A stretch of 64,000 nucleotides of DNA, taken from assembly GCF_029968015.1 (NCBI RefSeq), contig NZ_JASCIS010000028.1:32357-96356 (forward strand), given 5' to 3'. Under the pieces are notes generated by a model. The model worked only from the letters and a program-made list of their open reading frames with translations. It had not been told where the DNA came from and made no database searches. Source of the DNA: Streptomyces luteolus (GTDB taxonomy: Bacteria > Actinomycetota > Actinomycetes > Streptomycetales > Streptomycetaceae). This document shows, piece by piece, positions 31,627 through 40,689 of this stretch. Every line of letters begins with the position of its first letter. The first letter of the stretch is position 1. Position numbers and translations under genes: made by a program.

Positions 31627-34600
31627 TCACAGCCCTCTCGGCGGCAGTTTCGGCCGCCGCCGGTCCGGGACGTCGGAGTGGTCCGGCGGCACGGCCGCCG
31701 GGTGCCGCTCCAGGAGGTCGAGCGCGAGCCTTACGGCGTCGTCGAGTTGGGCGTGCCGGCCCTCCGCCCAGTCCAGCGGGGTGCGCAGCACTTCGAGGTC
31801 CGGCTCGACACCCTTGTTCTCGATCTCCCAGCCGTACGCGTCGAACCACGCGGCGTTCATCGGCACCGTGATGACCGTGCCGTCGCCGAGCCGGTGCCGC
31901 CCGGTCATGCCGACCACGCCGCCCCAGGTGCGCTGACCGACGACCGGTCCGAGCCCGAGCAGCTTGAACGCGGCCGTGATCATGTCGCCGTCGGAGGAGG
32001 TCGCCTCGTCCGCGAGGGCAACGACCGGGCCGCGCGGGGCATTTGAGGCGTACGAGACGGGCTGGGCGTTGCGGGTCAGGTCCCAGCCGAGGATCGTGCG
32101 GGTGAGCTTCTCGATCACCAACTCGCTGATGTGGCCGCCCGCGTTGCCCCGTACGTCCACGATCAGGGCCGGGCGGGACATCTCCATGCGCAGGTCGCGG
32201 TTGAACTGGGCCCAGCCCGAGCCGCCCATGTCCGGGATGTGCAGATAGCCGCACTTGCCGTGGCTCAACTCCCGTACGACCTCCCGGCGTTTGGCCACCC
32301 AGTCCTGGTAGCGCAGGGGGCGCTCGTCGACCAGCGGGACCACGGCCACGCGGCGCGCGCGACCCTCGCCCTCGGCCGGCTGGAAGGTCAGCTCGACGGT
32401 CGTGCCGCCCGCGCCCGCCAGCAGCGGATAGGGGCCCCGCACCGGGTCGACCGGCCGGCCGTCGACGTGGGTGAGCACCGCGCCCTCGCGGATGCCGGCG
32501 CCCGCGAGCGGGGAGCGGGCCTTGGAGTCCGAGGACTCGCCGGGCAGGATCCGCTTGACCAGCCAGACCCCGTCCCGGCAGACCAGGTTGGCGCCGAGCA
32601 GGCCCTGGGCGCGCTGGTAGTGCGGCGGGCCCTCGTTGCGCCGCGCGGGCGTGACGTACGCGTGCGACGTGCCCAGTTCGCCGAGGACCTCGCGGAGCAG
32701 GTCGGCGAACTCGTCGGGGGACGCGACCCGTTCGACCAGCGGGCGGTACTGGTCGAGCACCGCGTCCCAGTCGACGCCGCACATGCCGGGGTCCCAGAAG
32801 TAGGCGCGGATGATCCGGCCCGCCTCCGCGTACGACTGGCGCCACTCGGCGGCCGGGTCGACCTCGTGCATGACGCGCCGCAGGTCGATCCAGACCGTGG
32901 AGTCGCCGTCGCCGGGCTCGGTGGCGGGCACGGCGCGCAGCTCGCCCTCGTCCACGACGACCAGGCGACTGCCGTCGCCGCTGAGCGCGAACATGTCGAG
33001 GTGGTCGACCAGCTCGGTCCTGCGGGCCTTGGCGATGTTGAAGTGCTCCAGGCTCGGCCGGCCCGAGGTGTCCGTGGGGTTGGCGAAGGTCTCGCCGAGC
33101 GCGCCGGAGATCGGCCAGCGCATCCAGACCAGGCCGCCGCCGCTCACCGGCTGCAGCGCGGAGTACTTGGACGCGGCCACCGGGAACGGCGTGACCCGGT
33201 TCTCCAGGCCCTCGGTCTCCACGATGACGGTCTTGCCCTCGCCTGCGGACTCGTCCGGATCGAGCCCGCCCGCCGCGGGCCGCCCGTGCGGCGAGAGCGC
33301 GAACGGCGAGGGCGTGGCCGAGGACAGCGGTACGAGATAGGGGCGGCAGCCGAGCGGGAAGGAGAGGTCGCCGGTGTGCACGTCGTAGACCGGGTCGAAG
33401 CCGCGCCAGGACAGGAACGCCAGATAGCGGCCGTCCCGCGTGAACACCGGATTCTCGTCCTCGAAGCGGCCGTTGGTGACGTCGACGATCGTGCGGTCCT
33501 TGATCCGGGCCAGCTTGATCTGCCGCAGCGAGCGGCCGATCCCCGGGTGCGACCAGGCGAGCCAGGCCCCGTCGGGGGAGAACGCGAGGTCGCGCACGGG
33601 CCCGTTGATGGACCGGATCAGCTCGGTGACCTCCCCGGTGGACTCCTCCGTCCCCGCGGCGTCAGCCGCATTTTCGGACACAGTGAGGAGCAGCAGCCGC
33701 CCGTCGTCCGAGGCGATGGCGAGGCGTTCGCCTTCCGGGTCGGCGATCATCTCCTGCACGATGCCGAGTTCGCCCGAGGCGAGCCGGCGCGGCTCCCGGT
33801 CGCCGCTGGCCCGCGGCAGGTAGGCGATCTCGACGGCGTCCGCGCCGTCCGCGCTCGTGATGTACGCGACCTGGCCGCCCGGGCCGGTCATCTCGGGCAG
33901 CCTGACCCGTACGCCAGGGCTGTCCGTGATCGTGCGGGCCGGGCCGTCGCGGTGGGTGAGCCAGTAGAGGCTGCCGCGGACGACGACCGCGCTGGCCCGG
34001 CCCGTCTCGTCCACGGCGAGCGCGTCCAGGTTGGTGGCGGCCGGGACCTGGTAGACGCGGCGGCCGGCGCGCGGGCCGCCGAGGCGGACGTCGAGCTTGC
34101 GGGGCTTGGACCCGGCGCTCAGCTCGTCCACGATCCACAGCTCGCCCGCGCACTGGTAGACGACGCGCTCGCCGTCGCCGGCGGCGTGCCGGGCGTAGAA
34201 GCTGTCGTGGTCGGTGTGGCGGCGCAGGTCGGAGCCGTCGGGGCGGCAGGAGTAGAGGTTGCCGATGCCCTCGTGGTCGGAGAGGAAGGCGATCCGGCCG
34301 TCGACGAACATCGGGCTGGAGAAGTGCCCGTGCAGATCCGGGAGCAGTCGCTCGCCGTGCAGCCAGAGCCGTCCGGTGGCGCCGCCGCGGTACCGCTTCC
34401 AGGCGGCCGGCTCGTGCGGGGGCCGGCCGGTGAGCAGCAGGGTGCGGCGCTCCCCGTCGAGCTCGCCGACCGCGATGTCGTCCACCGGGCCCCAGGGCAG
34501 CTTGCCGCCCGGGGAGCCGTCGGTGTGCACGGTGTAGGCCCAGGTGAAGTACGAGAAGGGCTGGCCGTGGGAGGCGACGGCGAGGATGTCGCCGTCGGGG

Positions 34601-34902
34601 GACCAGCCGCACACCTTGGTGTCGGTACTGCCCCAGTAGCTGAGCCGGGTGGCCGGTCCGCCCGAGACCGGGACGACATGGATCTCCGGGTCGAGACTGC
34701 GCCAGGTCGTGAACGCGATCCGGGTGCCGTCGGGGGAGAAGCGGGGATGGCCGATCCGGGTGCGGTCCACGGTCAGCCGCCAGGCCCGCTCGGGGACCGC
34801 TCCCTCCGGGGCGATGGGGGCCACCCAGAGATCGTCCTCGGCGGCGAAGCAGAGGAGGTTGTTGTGCAGATGCGGAAAGCGGAGGTATGCGGCGTCTCTC
34901 AC
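31627..34902 (-). CDS. Tricorn-type protease (S41 family)
   Basis: About 1091 residues, close to archaeal and Streptomyces tricorn proteins. Order: N-terminal six- and seven-bladed beta-propellers (FSPDGTRIAF, WSPDGDILAV, FSPDGAWLAW repeats), a C1 helical region (MHEVDPAAEWRQSYAEAGRII), PDZ (GAVLTHVDGRPVDPV) and the S41 catalytic core. Catalytic residues by family analogy: S880-H881 (LSHGKCGYLHIP) and S969/S970 (DEATSSDGDMI). It degrades peptides released by the proteasome or other proteases. The start is uncertain: GTG 34902 gives VRDAAYLRFPHLHNNLLCFAAEDDLW; a GTG at 34974 with GGAGG just upstream would add 24 residues. Confidence 0.9.
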   Translation of the reverse strand: MRDAAYLRFPHLHNNLLCFAAEDDLWVAPIAPEGAVPERAWRLTVDRTRIGHPRFSPDGTRIAFTTWRSLDPEIHVVPVSGGPATRLSYWGSTDTKVCGWSPDGDILAVASHGQPFSYFTWAYTVHTDGSPGGKLPWGPVDDIAVGELDGERRTLLLTGRPPHEPAAWKRYRGGATGRLWLHGERLLPDLHGHFSSPMFVDGRIAFLSDHEGIGNLYSCRPDGSDLRRHTDHDSFYARHAAGDGERVVYQCAGELWIVDELSAGSKPRKLDVRLGGPRAGRRVYQVPAATNLDALAVDETGRASAVVVRGSLYWLTHRDGPARTITDSPGVRVRLPEMTGPGGQVAYITSADGADAVEIAYLPRASGDREPRRLASGELGIVQEMIADPEGERLAIASDDGRLLLLTVSENAADAAGTEESTGEVTELIRSINGPVRDLAFSPDGAWLAWSHPGIGRSLRQIKLARIKDRTIVDVTNGRFEDENPVFTRDGRYLAFLSWRGFDPVYDVHTGDLSFPLGCRPYLVPLSSATPSPFALSPHGRPAAGGLDPDESAGEGKTVIVETEGLENRVTPFPVAASKYSALQPVSGGGLVWMRWPISGALGETFANPTDTSGRPSLEHFNIAKARRTELVDHLDMFALSGDGSRLVVVDEGELRAVPATEPGDGDSTVWIDLRRVMHEVDPAAEWRQSYAEAGRIIRAYFWDPGMCGVDWDAVLDQYRPLVERVASPDEFADLLREVLGELGTSHAYVTPARRNEGPPHYQRAQGLLGANLVCRDGVWLVKRILPGESSDSKARSPLAGAGIREGAVLTHVDGRPVDPVRGPYPLLAGAGGTTVELTFQPAEGEGRARRVAVVPLVDERPLRYQDWVAKRREVVRELSHGKCGYLHIPDMGGSGWAQFNRDLRMEMSRPALIVDVRGNAGGHISELVIEKLTRTILGWDLTRNAQPVSYASNAPRGPVVALADEATSSDGDMITAAFKLLGLGPVVGQRTWGGVVGMTGRHRLGDGTVITVPMNAAWFDAYGWEIENKGVEPDLEVLRTPLDWAEGRHAQLDDAVRLALDLLERHPAAVPPDHSDVPDRRRPKLPPRGL

Positions 34903-34995
34903 GTCACCATGCTTTTCCCGTACGAAGGGTGCGGCAACCTGAGACACAGCACCCGGCACGGCGCGCACCGGCACAGGCCTCCGCCTACGGGTGAC

Positions 34996-35367
34996 TCACA
35001 CGGTGGAAGAGGTGGTGGGCGTGGCCGTGACCGCGTACGTGCGGCGCAGGAAGCGGACCAGGGCGACGCAGTCGAACTGGAGCACCATCACCCCGGACTC
35101 GGAGTGGAACTCGATCACCGCCTGCACCCGGCCGCACGGCCAGACCCGTACGGAGCCGGTGCCGGTCGGTGTGCGCAGGCCCTTCTCCAGGAGCGCGCGC
35201 GGCAGGTCCCACTCGACGTCGCCCGGCGATCCGGGGACCGCGACGCGGATGTCCGCGTCCGGCGCCTCGGGGTCGTACCGCAGGGCGACGCGGATCGCGC
35301 GGTGGCCGTCCGGGGCATCGGTGACGAGATGGGCCCGTGCTTTTTCCTCGACCACGGCGGCGGACAT
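34996..35367 (-). CDS. SsgA-like sporulation/cell-division protein (SALP)
   Basis: 123 residues. ALRYDPEAPDADIRVAVPGSPGDVEWDLPRALLEKGLRTPTGTGSVRVWPC and VMVLQFDCVALVRFLRRTYAV are characteristic of the SsgA-like family, found only in morphologically complex actinomycetes. Members steer septum placement, DNA segregation and spore-wall assembly. Which of SsgA-G it corresponds to cannot be told from this sequence alone. Confidence 0.88.
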   Translation of the reverse strand: MSAAVVEEKARAHLVTDAPDGHRAIRVALRYDPEAPDADIRVAVPGSPGDVEWDLPRALLEKGLRTPTGTGSVRVWPCGRVQAVIEFHSESGVMVLQFDCVALVRFLRRTYAVTATPTTSSTV

Positions 35368-35653
35368 CGCGCGCTCCTCAACTTCATCGAACCGACGGCG
35401 AACACTCAGGGCGTTCCGGCATTCCGGCGTTACATCCCTAATGTCGCATATTTCCCGGGAGCTGCTCTGGGCGAAGTGACGTCCGCCTCACGTGACATAC
35501 CGGACAAAACCCCGTCGTGATCGGGTGGTTGAGCAGTCACGATCCGGGGTACCGCACGGCAGTCGCACCAGCTCCGCTTCCTCCTCGCCCCGACGCCTGC
35601 CCGAAAATCCTGCGCGCAGCCCCCCGAGCGCCCCGGAATCCGCATCGGTAGAT

Positions 35654-35683
35654 GAACGTTGCACCGTAGAACGTTGCACCATA
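35654..35683. repeat. 15-bp direct repeat upstream of serine hydrolase
   Basis: GAACGTTGCACCGTA and GAACGTTGCACCATA are adjacent, 13 bp before the GTG start at 35696. Possible operator. Confidence 0.6.
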
Positions 35684-35695
35684 GAGGGTCGGCAC

Positions 35696-36892
35696 GTGAC
35701 GAAGCCGGACACAGCAGCAGACGGAAAGGGCGGGGACGTGGACGTCCAGGGCAGTGTGGCGTCGGGGTTCGGTCCCGTCGAGGACGCCTTCGTGAGGAAC
35801 TTCGCCGAGCGGGGCGAGCGCGGCGCCGCCGTCGCGGTCTACCGGCACGGCCGCAAGGTCGTCGACCTGTGGGGAGGCACCCGGGACGTGGACGGCGACG
35901 AGCCCTGGCAGCAGGGCACCGCCCAGATCGTCCGCTCCGCGACCAAGGGCGTCGCCGCCGCCGTCCCGCTGCTCCTGCACCAGCGCGGACTGCTGGACCT
36001 GGACGCCCCCGTGGGCACGTACTGGCCCGAGTTCAAGGCCCACGGCAAGGAGCGGACCCTCGTACGCCACCTGCTCTCGCACCGCGCGGGCGTGCCCGCG
36101 CTCGACCACCCCATAGCCATGGCCGACCTCGGCACCGGACCCGAGGCGGTCGCCGCGCAGGCCCCCGCCTGGGAGCCCGGCACCGACCACGGCTACCACG
36201 CGCAGACGTACAGCTGGCTCGTCGGCGAGCTGGTGCGGCGCGTGACCGGGCGGACCATCGAGCGCTGGCTGGCCGAGGAGCTGGCCGGGCCGGCCGGCCT
36301 CGACCTGTGGCTCGGGCTGCCCGCCGGGCAGGCGCACCGCGTCGGCCGGGTCGGGCCCGTCGAGCCGCCCGAGCCGTCGGGCGGAAGCGCGCTGCGGCTG
36401 CGGCCCAAGCGGAACGTCGCCGAGGCCTACGCGGACCCGTCCTCGCTGACCCGGCGGGCGTTCGCCGCGCTCAGCACGCCCGACGAGAACTCCGCCGCGT
36501 ACCGCGCCGCCGAGCTGCCCGGCTCCAACGGCATCGCCACCGCCCGCGCCCTGGCCCGCTTCTACGCCGGACTGATCGGTGAAGTCGACGGCCACGCCCG
36601 CCTGTTCGCGCCCGCGACGCTCGCTCTCGCGCGTACGGAGGAGTCGGCGGGGCCCGACCGGGTGCTCGTCGTGAACACCCGCTTCGGCCCCGGCTACATG
36701 CTGCACGGCCCCGCGTCCCCGCTGCTCGCCCCCGGCTCCTTCGGCCACCCCGGCCGCGGCGGCCCCCTCGCGTTCGCCGACCCGGAGTCCGGGATCGCGT
36801 TCGGGTACGTGACGAATGGGCTCCAGAAGGGGGTTACGGCGGATCCTCGGGCGCAGGCCCTTGTACGGGCGGTACGCGGGGTCATCGGCTGA
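35696..36892 (+). CDS. Serine hydrolase of the beta-lactamase (class C/EstB-like) family
   Basis: 398 residues. The SXXK motif is S81-A-T-K84 (IVRSATKGVAAAV), DLDAPVGTYWPEF and LLSHRAGVP follow, and a C-terminal FGHPGRGGPLAFADPESGIAFGYVTN supplies the H-x-G box. Such proteins are usually esterases or peptidases rather than true beta-lactamases. No signal peptide, so it is probably cytoplasmic. GTG 35696 is chosen because the conserved protein begins shortly after and a GAGGGT element lies 6 nt upstream; an in-frame ATG at 35492 would add 68 unlikely residues. Confidence 0.86.
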   Translation: MTKPDTAADGKGGDVDVQGSVASGFGPVEDAFVRNFAERGERGAAVAVYRHGRKVVDLWGGTRDVDGDEPWQQGTAQIVRSATKGVAAAVPLLLHQRGLLDLDAPVGTYWPEFKAHGKERTLVRHLLSHRAGVPALDHPIAMADLGTGPEAVAAQAPAWEPGTDHGYHAQTYSWLVGELVRRVTGRTIERWLAEELAGPAGLDLWLGLPAGQAHRVGRVGPVEPPEPSGGSALRLRPKRNVAEAYADPSSLTRRAFAALSTPDENSAAYRAAELPGSNGIATARALARFYAGLIGEVDGHARLFAPATLALARTEESAGPDRVLVVNTRFGPGYMLHGPASPLLAPGSFGHPGRGGPLAFADPESGIAFGYVTNGLQKGVTADPRAQALVRAVRGVIG

Positions 36893-37191
36893 GGTCGGCT
36901 GGGCCACCCCCAGGGGGCTCCGCCCCCGGCCCCCGCTCCTCAATCGCCGGAGGGGCTTTCCTTGCCCGTCGTTCGGCTTTCGCGCCGTCGTGGCTGGTCG
37001 CGCCCCGTGGCGGAGCCGCAAATGTCACAGCCCAGCGCCCCTATCGGGGCACTTCACCCAGCGCCGCCCGCACAACTCAGCCCGTCCGGCGTTTGAGGAC
37101 GAGCGCCTCAGCGCGATCGGGGGTCTGGGGGCTTGCCCCCAGGGCTGTCCGCAGGACTTTCGGGCAGGGGCGGGGAGGGGAGAAAAACCGC
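36893..37191. repeat. Repeat-rich intergenic region
   Basis: About 300 bp without a gene between convergent genes. It holds a full copy of the GGGGCTCCGCCCC...CTCCTCAATCGCCGGAGGGGCT element (36913-36957), a CAGCCCGTCCGGCGTTTGAGG element (37078 onward), a TGGGGGC-TT-GCCCCCA hairpin (37126-37141) and an inverted copy of the CCCGCCCC...CCCGAAAGTCC element seen at 51.4 kb. Likely a dispersed-repeat cluster acting as terminators. Confidence 0.65.
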
Positions 37192-38043
37192 CTACCCCAC
37201 GTGCAGCATCAACCCGATCCCCACCACCATCAACCCCGCCGCCGCGATCCTCGGTGTGCCGAACTTCTCCTTGAAGAAGATCGCGCCGATCGCCGCGCCC
37301 ACGATGATCGACGACTCCCGCAGCGCCGCGATCGGCGCGAGTGCCGCGCGGGTCTGGGCCCACAGGACGAGTCCGTACGCCGCGACCGAGAGGCCCGCGC
37401 CGAGCAGGCCGTGGACCGCGTGCGGGCGCAGCAGCCCGGGGAGTCGGGAGCGGTGCCGGTAGAGGGCGTACGCCGGGATCGAGAGGCCTTCCAGGATCAT
37501 CAGCCAGGCGATGTAGCCGAGCGGGGTGCCGGAGGCGCGTACGCCCACGCCGTCCACCACCGTGTACGCGGCGATGGACAGCCCCGTCGCGAGCGCGGCG
37601 AGCAGCGCGGGCCAGTGCGGGCGGCGGCCCGAGCCGCGGATGCCCCACAGGGCGAGGCCGACGAGGCCCGCGGAGGCGACGACCACGCCGGTCAGCTGCC
37701 AGCCGTCGATGCGCTCACCGACGAAGACGGCCGCGGCGACGGTCACGACGAGCGGCGCCGTACCGCGCGCGATCGGATACATCTGGCCGAAGTCGCCGAG
37801 GGTGAACGACCGCATCAGCAGCGCCTGGTAGGCCACGTGCAGGACCGCGGAGGCGATCAGGGCCGGCCAGGCACCGGCGGCCGGGAACGGGGCGAAGCAG
37901 GCGAGGACGGCGCCGATCAGGGCGCCGCCGCCGGATATCAGGGTGAACGCGACCAGCTGGTCCTTGATGCGGTGGGCCATCGCGTTCCAGCTGGCGTGCG
38001 TGACCGCGGCCAGCACGACGGCCCCCGCGACGAGCGGCGTCAT
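37192..38043 (-). CDS. DMT/EamA-type transporter (10 TM)
   Basis: 283 residues with about ten membrane helices in two EamA-like halves (THASWNAMAHRIKDQLVAF, MYPIARGTAPLVVTVAAAVFVGERI, and ALRESSIIVGAAIGAIFFKEKFG). The last motif is typical of drug/metabolite exporters. ATG 38043 overlaps the stop of the upstream YbaK gene (ATGA), so the two are co-transcribed. Substrate unknown; pairing with a tRNA deacylase hints at amino acid export but this is weak. Confidence 0.85.
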   Translation of the reverse strand: MTPLVAGAVVLAAVTHASWNAMAHRIKDQLVAFTLISGGGALIGAVLACFAPFPAAGAWPALIASAVLHVAYQALLMRSFTLGDFGQMYPIARGTAPLVVTVAAAVFVGERIDGWQLTGVVVASAGLVGLALWGIRGSGRRPHWPALLAALATGLSIAAYTVVDGVGVRASGTPLGYIAWLMILEGLSIPAYALYRHRSRLPGLLRPHAVHGLLGAGLSVAAYGLVLWAQTRAALAPIAALRESSIIVGAAIGAIFFKEKFGTPRIAAAGLMVVGIGLMLHVG

Positions 38044-38567
38044 CGGCCGGACTCGCGGGCCTCGCGGACCTCGCGGGCCTCGCGGACGTCCACCAGCGTG
38101 CCGCCCGCGTGCGCGACCAGGTCCTTCGGGTCCATCGGGAACACCGTGTGCGGGGTGCCCGCGGCCGCCCACACCAGGGCGTGGTCGAGCAGGCCGCGGT
38201 CGGCGAGGACCCGGGTGCGGGTGCGGTGCCCGAAGGGCGGCACCCCGCCGATCGCGTACCCGGTTGTCTCGCGTACGACATCCGCGTTCGGCCGCGTGAC
38301 CTTCTCGGCGCCCAGCTCACGCCGTACGAGCTCCATGTCGACGCGCGAGGCGCCGTCCATCAGGACCAGAACCGGCACGCCGTCCGCCGCGAAGATCAGC
38401 GACTTGACGATCTCGCCGAGCGCGCAGCCGACGGCCTCGGCGGCCTGCGCCGCGGTGCGGGTGGCGTCCGGGAAGGAACGCACCCCGGACAGCACGGATT
38501 CCAGGCCGAGTTCACGCAGGGCCTCGGCGAAACGGGGGTGGGCGGTGGTGCCGGATGAGCTGGTCAT
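38040..38567 (-). CDS. YbaK/EbsC-family aminoacyl-tRNA deacylase
   Basis: 175 residues. GCALGEIVKSLIF contains the conserved Lys, and RPNADVVRETTGYAIGGVPPFGH is the family's binding-loop motif. Such proteins hydrolyse mischarged tRNAs such as Cys-tRNA(Pro) in trans. TAGCGT lies 6 nt before the ATG, leaderless-type. The C-terminus is a short repeated REAREVREARES encoded by a CTCGCGGGC-type DNA repeat. Confidence 0.88.
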   Translation of the reverse strand: MTSSSGTTAHPRFAEALRELGLESVLSGVRSFPDATRTAAQAAEAVGCALGEIVKSLIFAADGVPVLVLMDGASRVDMELVRRELGAEKVTRPNADVVRETTGYAIGGVPPFGHRTRTRVLADRGLLDHALVWAAAGTPHTVFPMDPKDLVAHAGGTLVDVREAREVREARESGR

Positions 38568-38573
38568 GGCCGC

Positions 38574-38579
38574 ACGCTA
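38574..38579 (-). promoter_or_regulatory. -10 element (TAGCGT) of ybaK-like gene
   Basis: Minus-strand TAGCGT ends 6 nt before the ATG at 38567. Confidence 0.55.
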
Positions 38580-38624
38580 GCCGTACGTGTAGGCAGCATG
38601 CGACCACGATTCAGTCCGTAAGAC

Positions 38625-40367
38625 TCACGCCCCGCCCCGCAGCACCGCCGCCACCAGCGGTCCCGCCGAGGAACCGCCGCGGCCGCCCTCCTGGATGACC
38701 GCCGCCGACGCGAGGTCGCCGCGCCAGGCGGTGAACCAGCCGTTGGGCTTCTTCTGCCCGTCGACCTCGGCCGAGCCGGTCTTGCCGCCGATGTCGGGGC
38801 CGAGCCCGGACATCGCCTCGGCGGCCGAGCCGGATGTGGCGGTGTACGTGAGGAGTTCCTTCAGCTGGGCCTGGGCCGAGGGCTTCAGCTTGCGCGGGGC
38901 CGTCGCGAGCGTGCGGTCGTCCACGTCGGGGGAGACGAGGTACGGCTGGCGGAACGTGCCCGTCTTGGCCGTCGCGATGAACGACGCCACGTTCAGCGGG
39001 TTCATCCGCACCCCGCCCTGGCCGATCAGCGAGGCGGCCATCTGCGCGTCGGACTGCACCGGCACCGCGCCGTCGAACGTCGAGACGCCGCTGGTCCAGT
39101 CGCCCTTGCCGAGCCCGAAGACCTCCTGGGCCTGCTTGGTCAGGTCGTTGTCCTTGAGCTTCTTGGCCTGCGAGATGAAGGCGGTGTTGCAGGACGCGGC
39201 GAAGCTGGAGCGGAACGTGCCGTTCTTGATCTCGAACTTCTCGACGTTCTGGAACCTCCAGCCGCCGTACGTCTCGTACTTGGGGCACGGGTGCGGCTTG
39301 TCGATGCCCGCGAGGCCCTTCTCCAGGAGCATCGACGCGGACACGATCTTGAACGTGGAGCCGGGCGCGAGCGAGCCCTGCAGCGCGACGTTCATCCCCG
39401 ACGTGTTGGAGTTGGCGGCCGCGAGCACCTCGCCCGTGGACGGCTTGAGCACCACGACGGAGGCGCGCTGCCGCTTGGCCACCTCCGCCTCGGCGTTGGC
39501 CTGCGCCTTCGCGCTGATCGTGGTCTCGACGGTGCCCGGGGTGCCCTTGGTGAGCGTGAGCAGCGTCTTGTCGGGCAGCGCCTTCTCGTCGGAGTCCGAG
39601 GTGCCCGCACCCTTCTCCGCCGCCTCGGAGTCCTTGCGCACGATGCGGAGTTCGACGCCCGGCTCGCCGCCCGCCTTGTCCCCGTACTTCTCGCGCAGCG
39701 AGTCCAGGACCGTGCCGAGCGAGGGGTACTTCTGCGCGGTCAGCTCCGTACCGTCCCGGTCCACGGCCTTGATCGGTGGCTTCCCGGCCTCGTCGGCACG
39801 CAGCGAGTCGCCCTCGCGCAGCTCCGGGTGGACCACGGACGGCTGCCAGCGCACGACGGGCTCGCCGCTCTTCTCGTCGCGCACGACGGTCAGTTCGGAC
39901 TCGTAGGCGAAGGGCTTGCTGGTTCCCTCGTACGAGGCAACGGCCGACACCGAGAACGGCACCTTCCGGCCCGACGCCTTGCCCGGCTCCAGCTTCACCT
40001 CGGTGAGGTGGGCGTCCTTGCGGTACGAGGCCAGGGCGGCGCGGGCGGCCTTGGCGTCGTCCGTCCGCGCGGCCGCCGCGGCGGCGTCGCCCTTGGCCCA
40101 CGCGGTGAGGAACTCCGCGCTGGTGGACCGGACTTCGGCGGCGCTCGGCGGGCCCAGCTCCTCCTTCTTCGGCTCACCGGCGGCGGTCCTGTCGCTGCCC
40201 TGGCTGCCGCCGTTCTCGCTTCCGCCGCCGGCCAGGGCGTACGCGGTGAAGCCCGCACCGGCCGCGACCGCGACGACGGCGGCCCCGATCAGGGCGATCT
40301 TGGCCTCCTTGCGCATCCCGCTCCTGGAGCCCACCGCTCCGGTGCCGTGCCCGCCCTCGGGTTCCAT
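38625..40367 (-). CDS. Penicillin-binding protein with NTF2-like (MecA_N) domain, copy 1
   Basis: 580 residues, class B type. One membrane anchor (IALIGAAVVAVAAGAGFTAYAL), an NTF2-like MecA_N domain (SAEFLTAWAKGDAAAAAARTDD ... PSVVHPELREGD), a linker, and a transpeptidase domain: S337-xx-K340 (GSTFK), SCN (AASCNTAFI) and K529-TGS (GGKTGSAEV). It should cross-link peptidoglycan; MecA_N-type PBPs often have low beta-lactam affinity. ATG 40367 has GGAG seven bases upstream. A minisatellite lies 34-180 bp upstream, and a paralogous PBP follows behind it. Confidence 0.9.
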   Translation of the reverse strand: MEPEGGHGTGAVGSRSGMRKEAKIALIGAAVVAVAAGAGFTAYALAGGGSENGGSQGSDRTAAGEPKKEELGPPSAAEVRSTSAEFLTAWAKGDAAAAAARTDDAKAARAALASYRKDAHLTEVKLEPGKASGRKVPFSVSAVASYEGTSKPFAYESELTVVRDEKSGEPVVRWQPSVVHPELREGDSLRADEAGKPPIKAVDRDGTELTAQKYPSLGTVLDSLREKYGDKAGGEPGVELRIVRKDSEAAEKGAGTSDSDEKALPDKTLLTLTKGTPGTVETTISAKAQANAEAEVAKRQRASVVVLKPSTGEVLAAANSNTSGMNVALQGSLAPGSTFKIVSASMLLEKGLAGIDKPHPCPKYETYGGWRFQNVEKFEIKNGTFRSSFAASCNTAFISQAKKLKDNDLTKQAQEVFGLGKGDWTSGVSTFDGAVPVQSDAQMAASLIGQGGVRMNPLNVASFIATAKTGTFRQPYLVSPDVDDRTLATAPRKLKPSAQAQLKELLTYTATSGSAAEAMSGLGPDIGGKTGSAEVDGQKKPNGWFTAWRGDLASAAVIQEGGRGGSSAGPLVAAVLRGGA

Positions 40368-40689
40368 GCGCTCTCTCCTGCCCACAGCTGCTCGTTCCGC
40401 GGATGCCCGCGCTTGCCGGTGTTGCTTCGCGGATGCCCGCGCTTGCCGGTTGTTGCTTCGCGGATGCCCGCGCTTGCCGGTGTTGCTTCGCGGATGCCCG
40501 CGCTTGCCGGTTGTTGCTTCGCGGATGCCCGCGCCTTCCGACCGGACCTGCCGGATGGGCACCCTATAGGCCGTAAGTGACAACTCTCACCGGCCGGGTG
40601 GCCCGGCCCGCACCCCTCCTGGTCAGCCGCCTGCCGCTGCCTCCGTCAACCGCCTGCCGCCGCCCCGTACCGGAACGGCCCGCGGCCCG
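40368..40689. other. Intergenic region between tandem PBP genes
   Basis: About 320 bp, no gene. The left half is the minisatellite at 40401-40550. The right half contains a CCTATAGGG sequence (40562-40570, on either strand) that could be a -10 for copy 1, and GCCTGCCGC-type short repeats before the end of copy 2. Confidence 0.5.
40401..40550. repeat. Minisatellite, five copies, alternating 30 and 31 bp
   Basis: GGATGCCCGCGCTTGCCGGT followed by (T)GTTGCTTCGC begins at 40401, 40431, 40462, 40492 and 40523. Periods are 30, 31, 30, 31, so the real unit is a 61-bp dimer repeated twice plus a partial copy. It lies in the presumed 5' leader or promoter of PBP copy 1. Confidence 0.95.

Noticed and set aside
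32131..35520. A 1129-codon plus-strand frame opposite the tricorn protease
   Set aside because: Low-complexity Arg/Gly/Val translation with no domain; the tricorn gene on the other strand is convincing.
35696..36892. A dedicated beta-lactam resistance gene
   Set aside because: Although it has an SXXK motif, it lacks a signal peptide and resembles EstB-type esterases; resistance is not supported.
40401..40550. The minisatellite before the PBP gene as a CRISPR array
   Set aside because: Units abut each other with no unique spacers and there are no cas genes.
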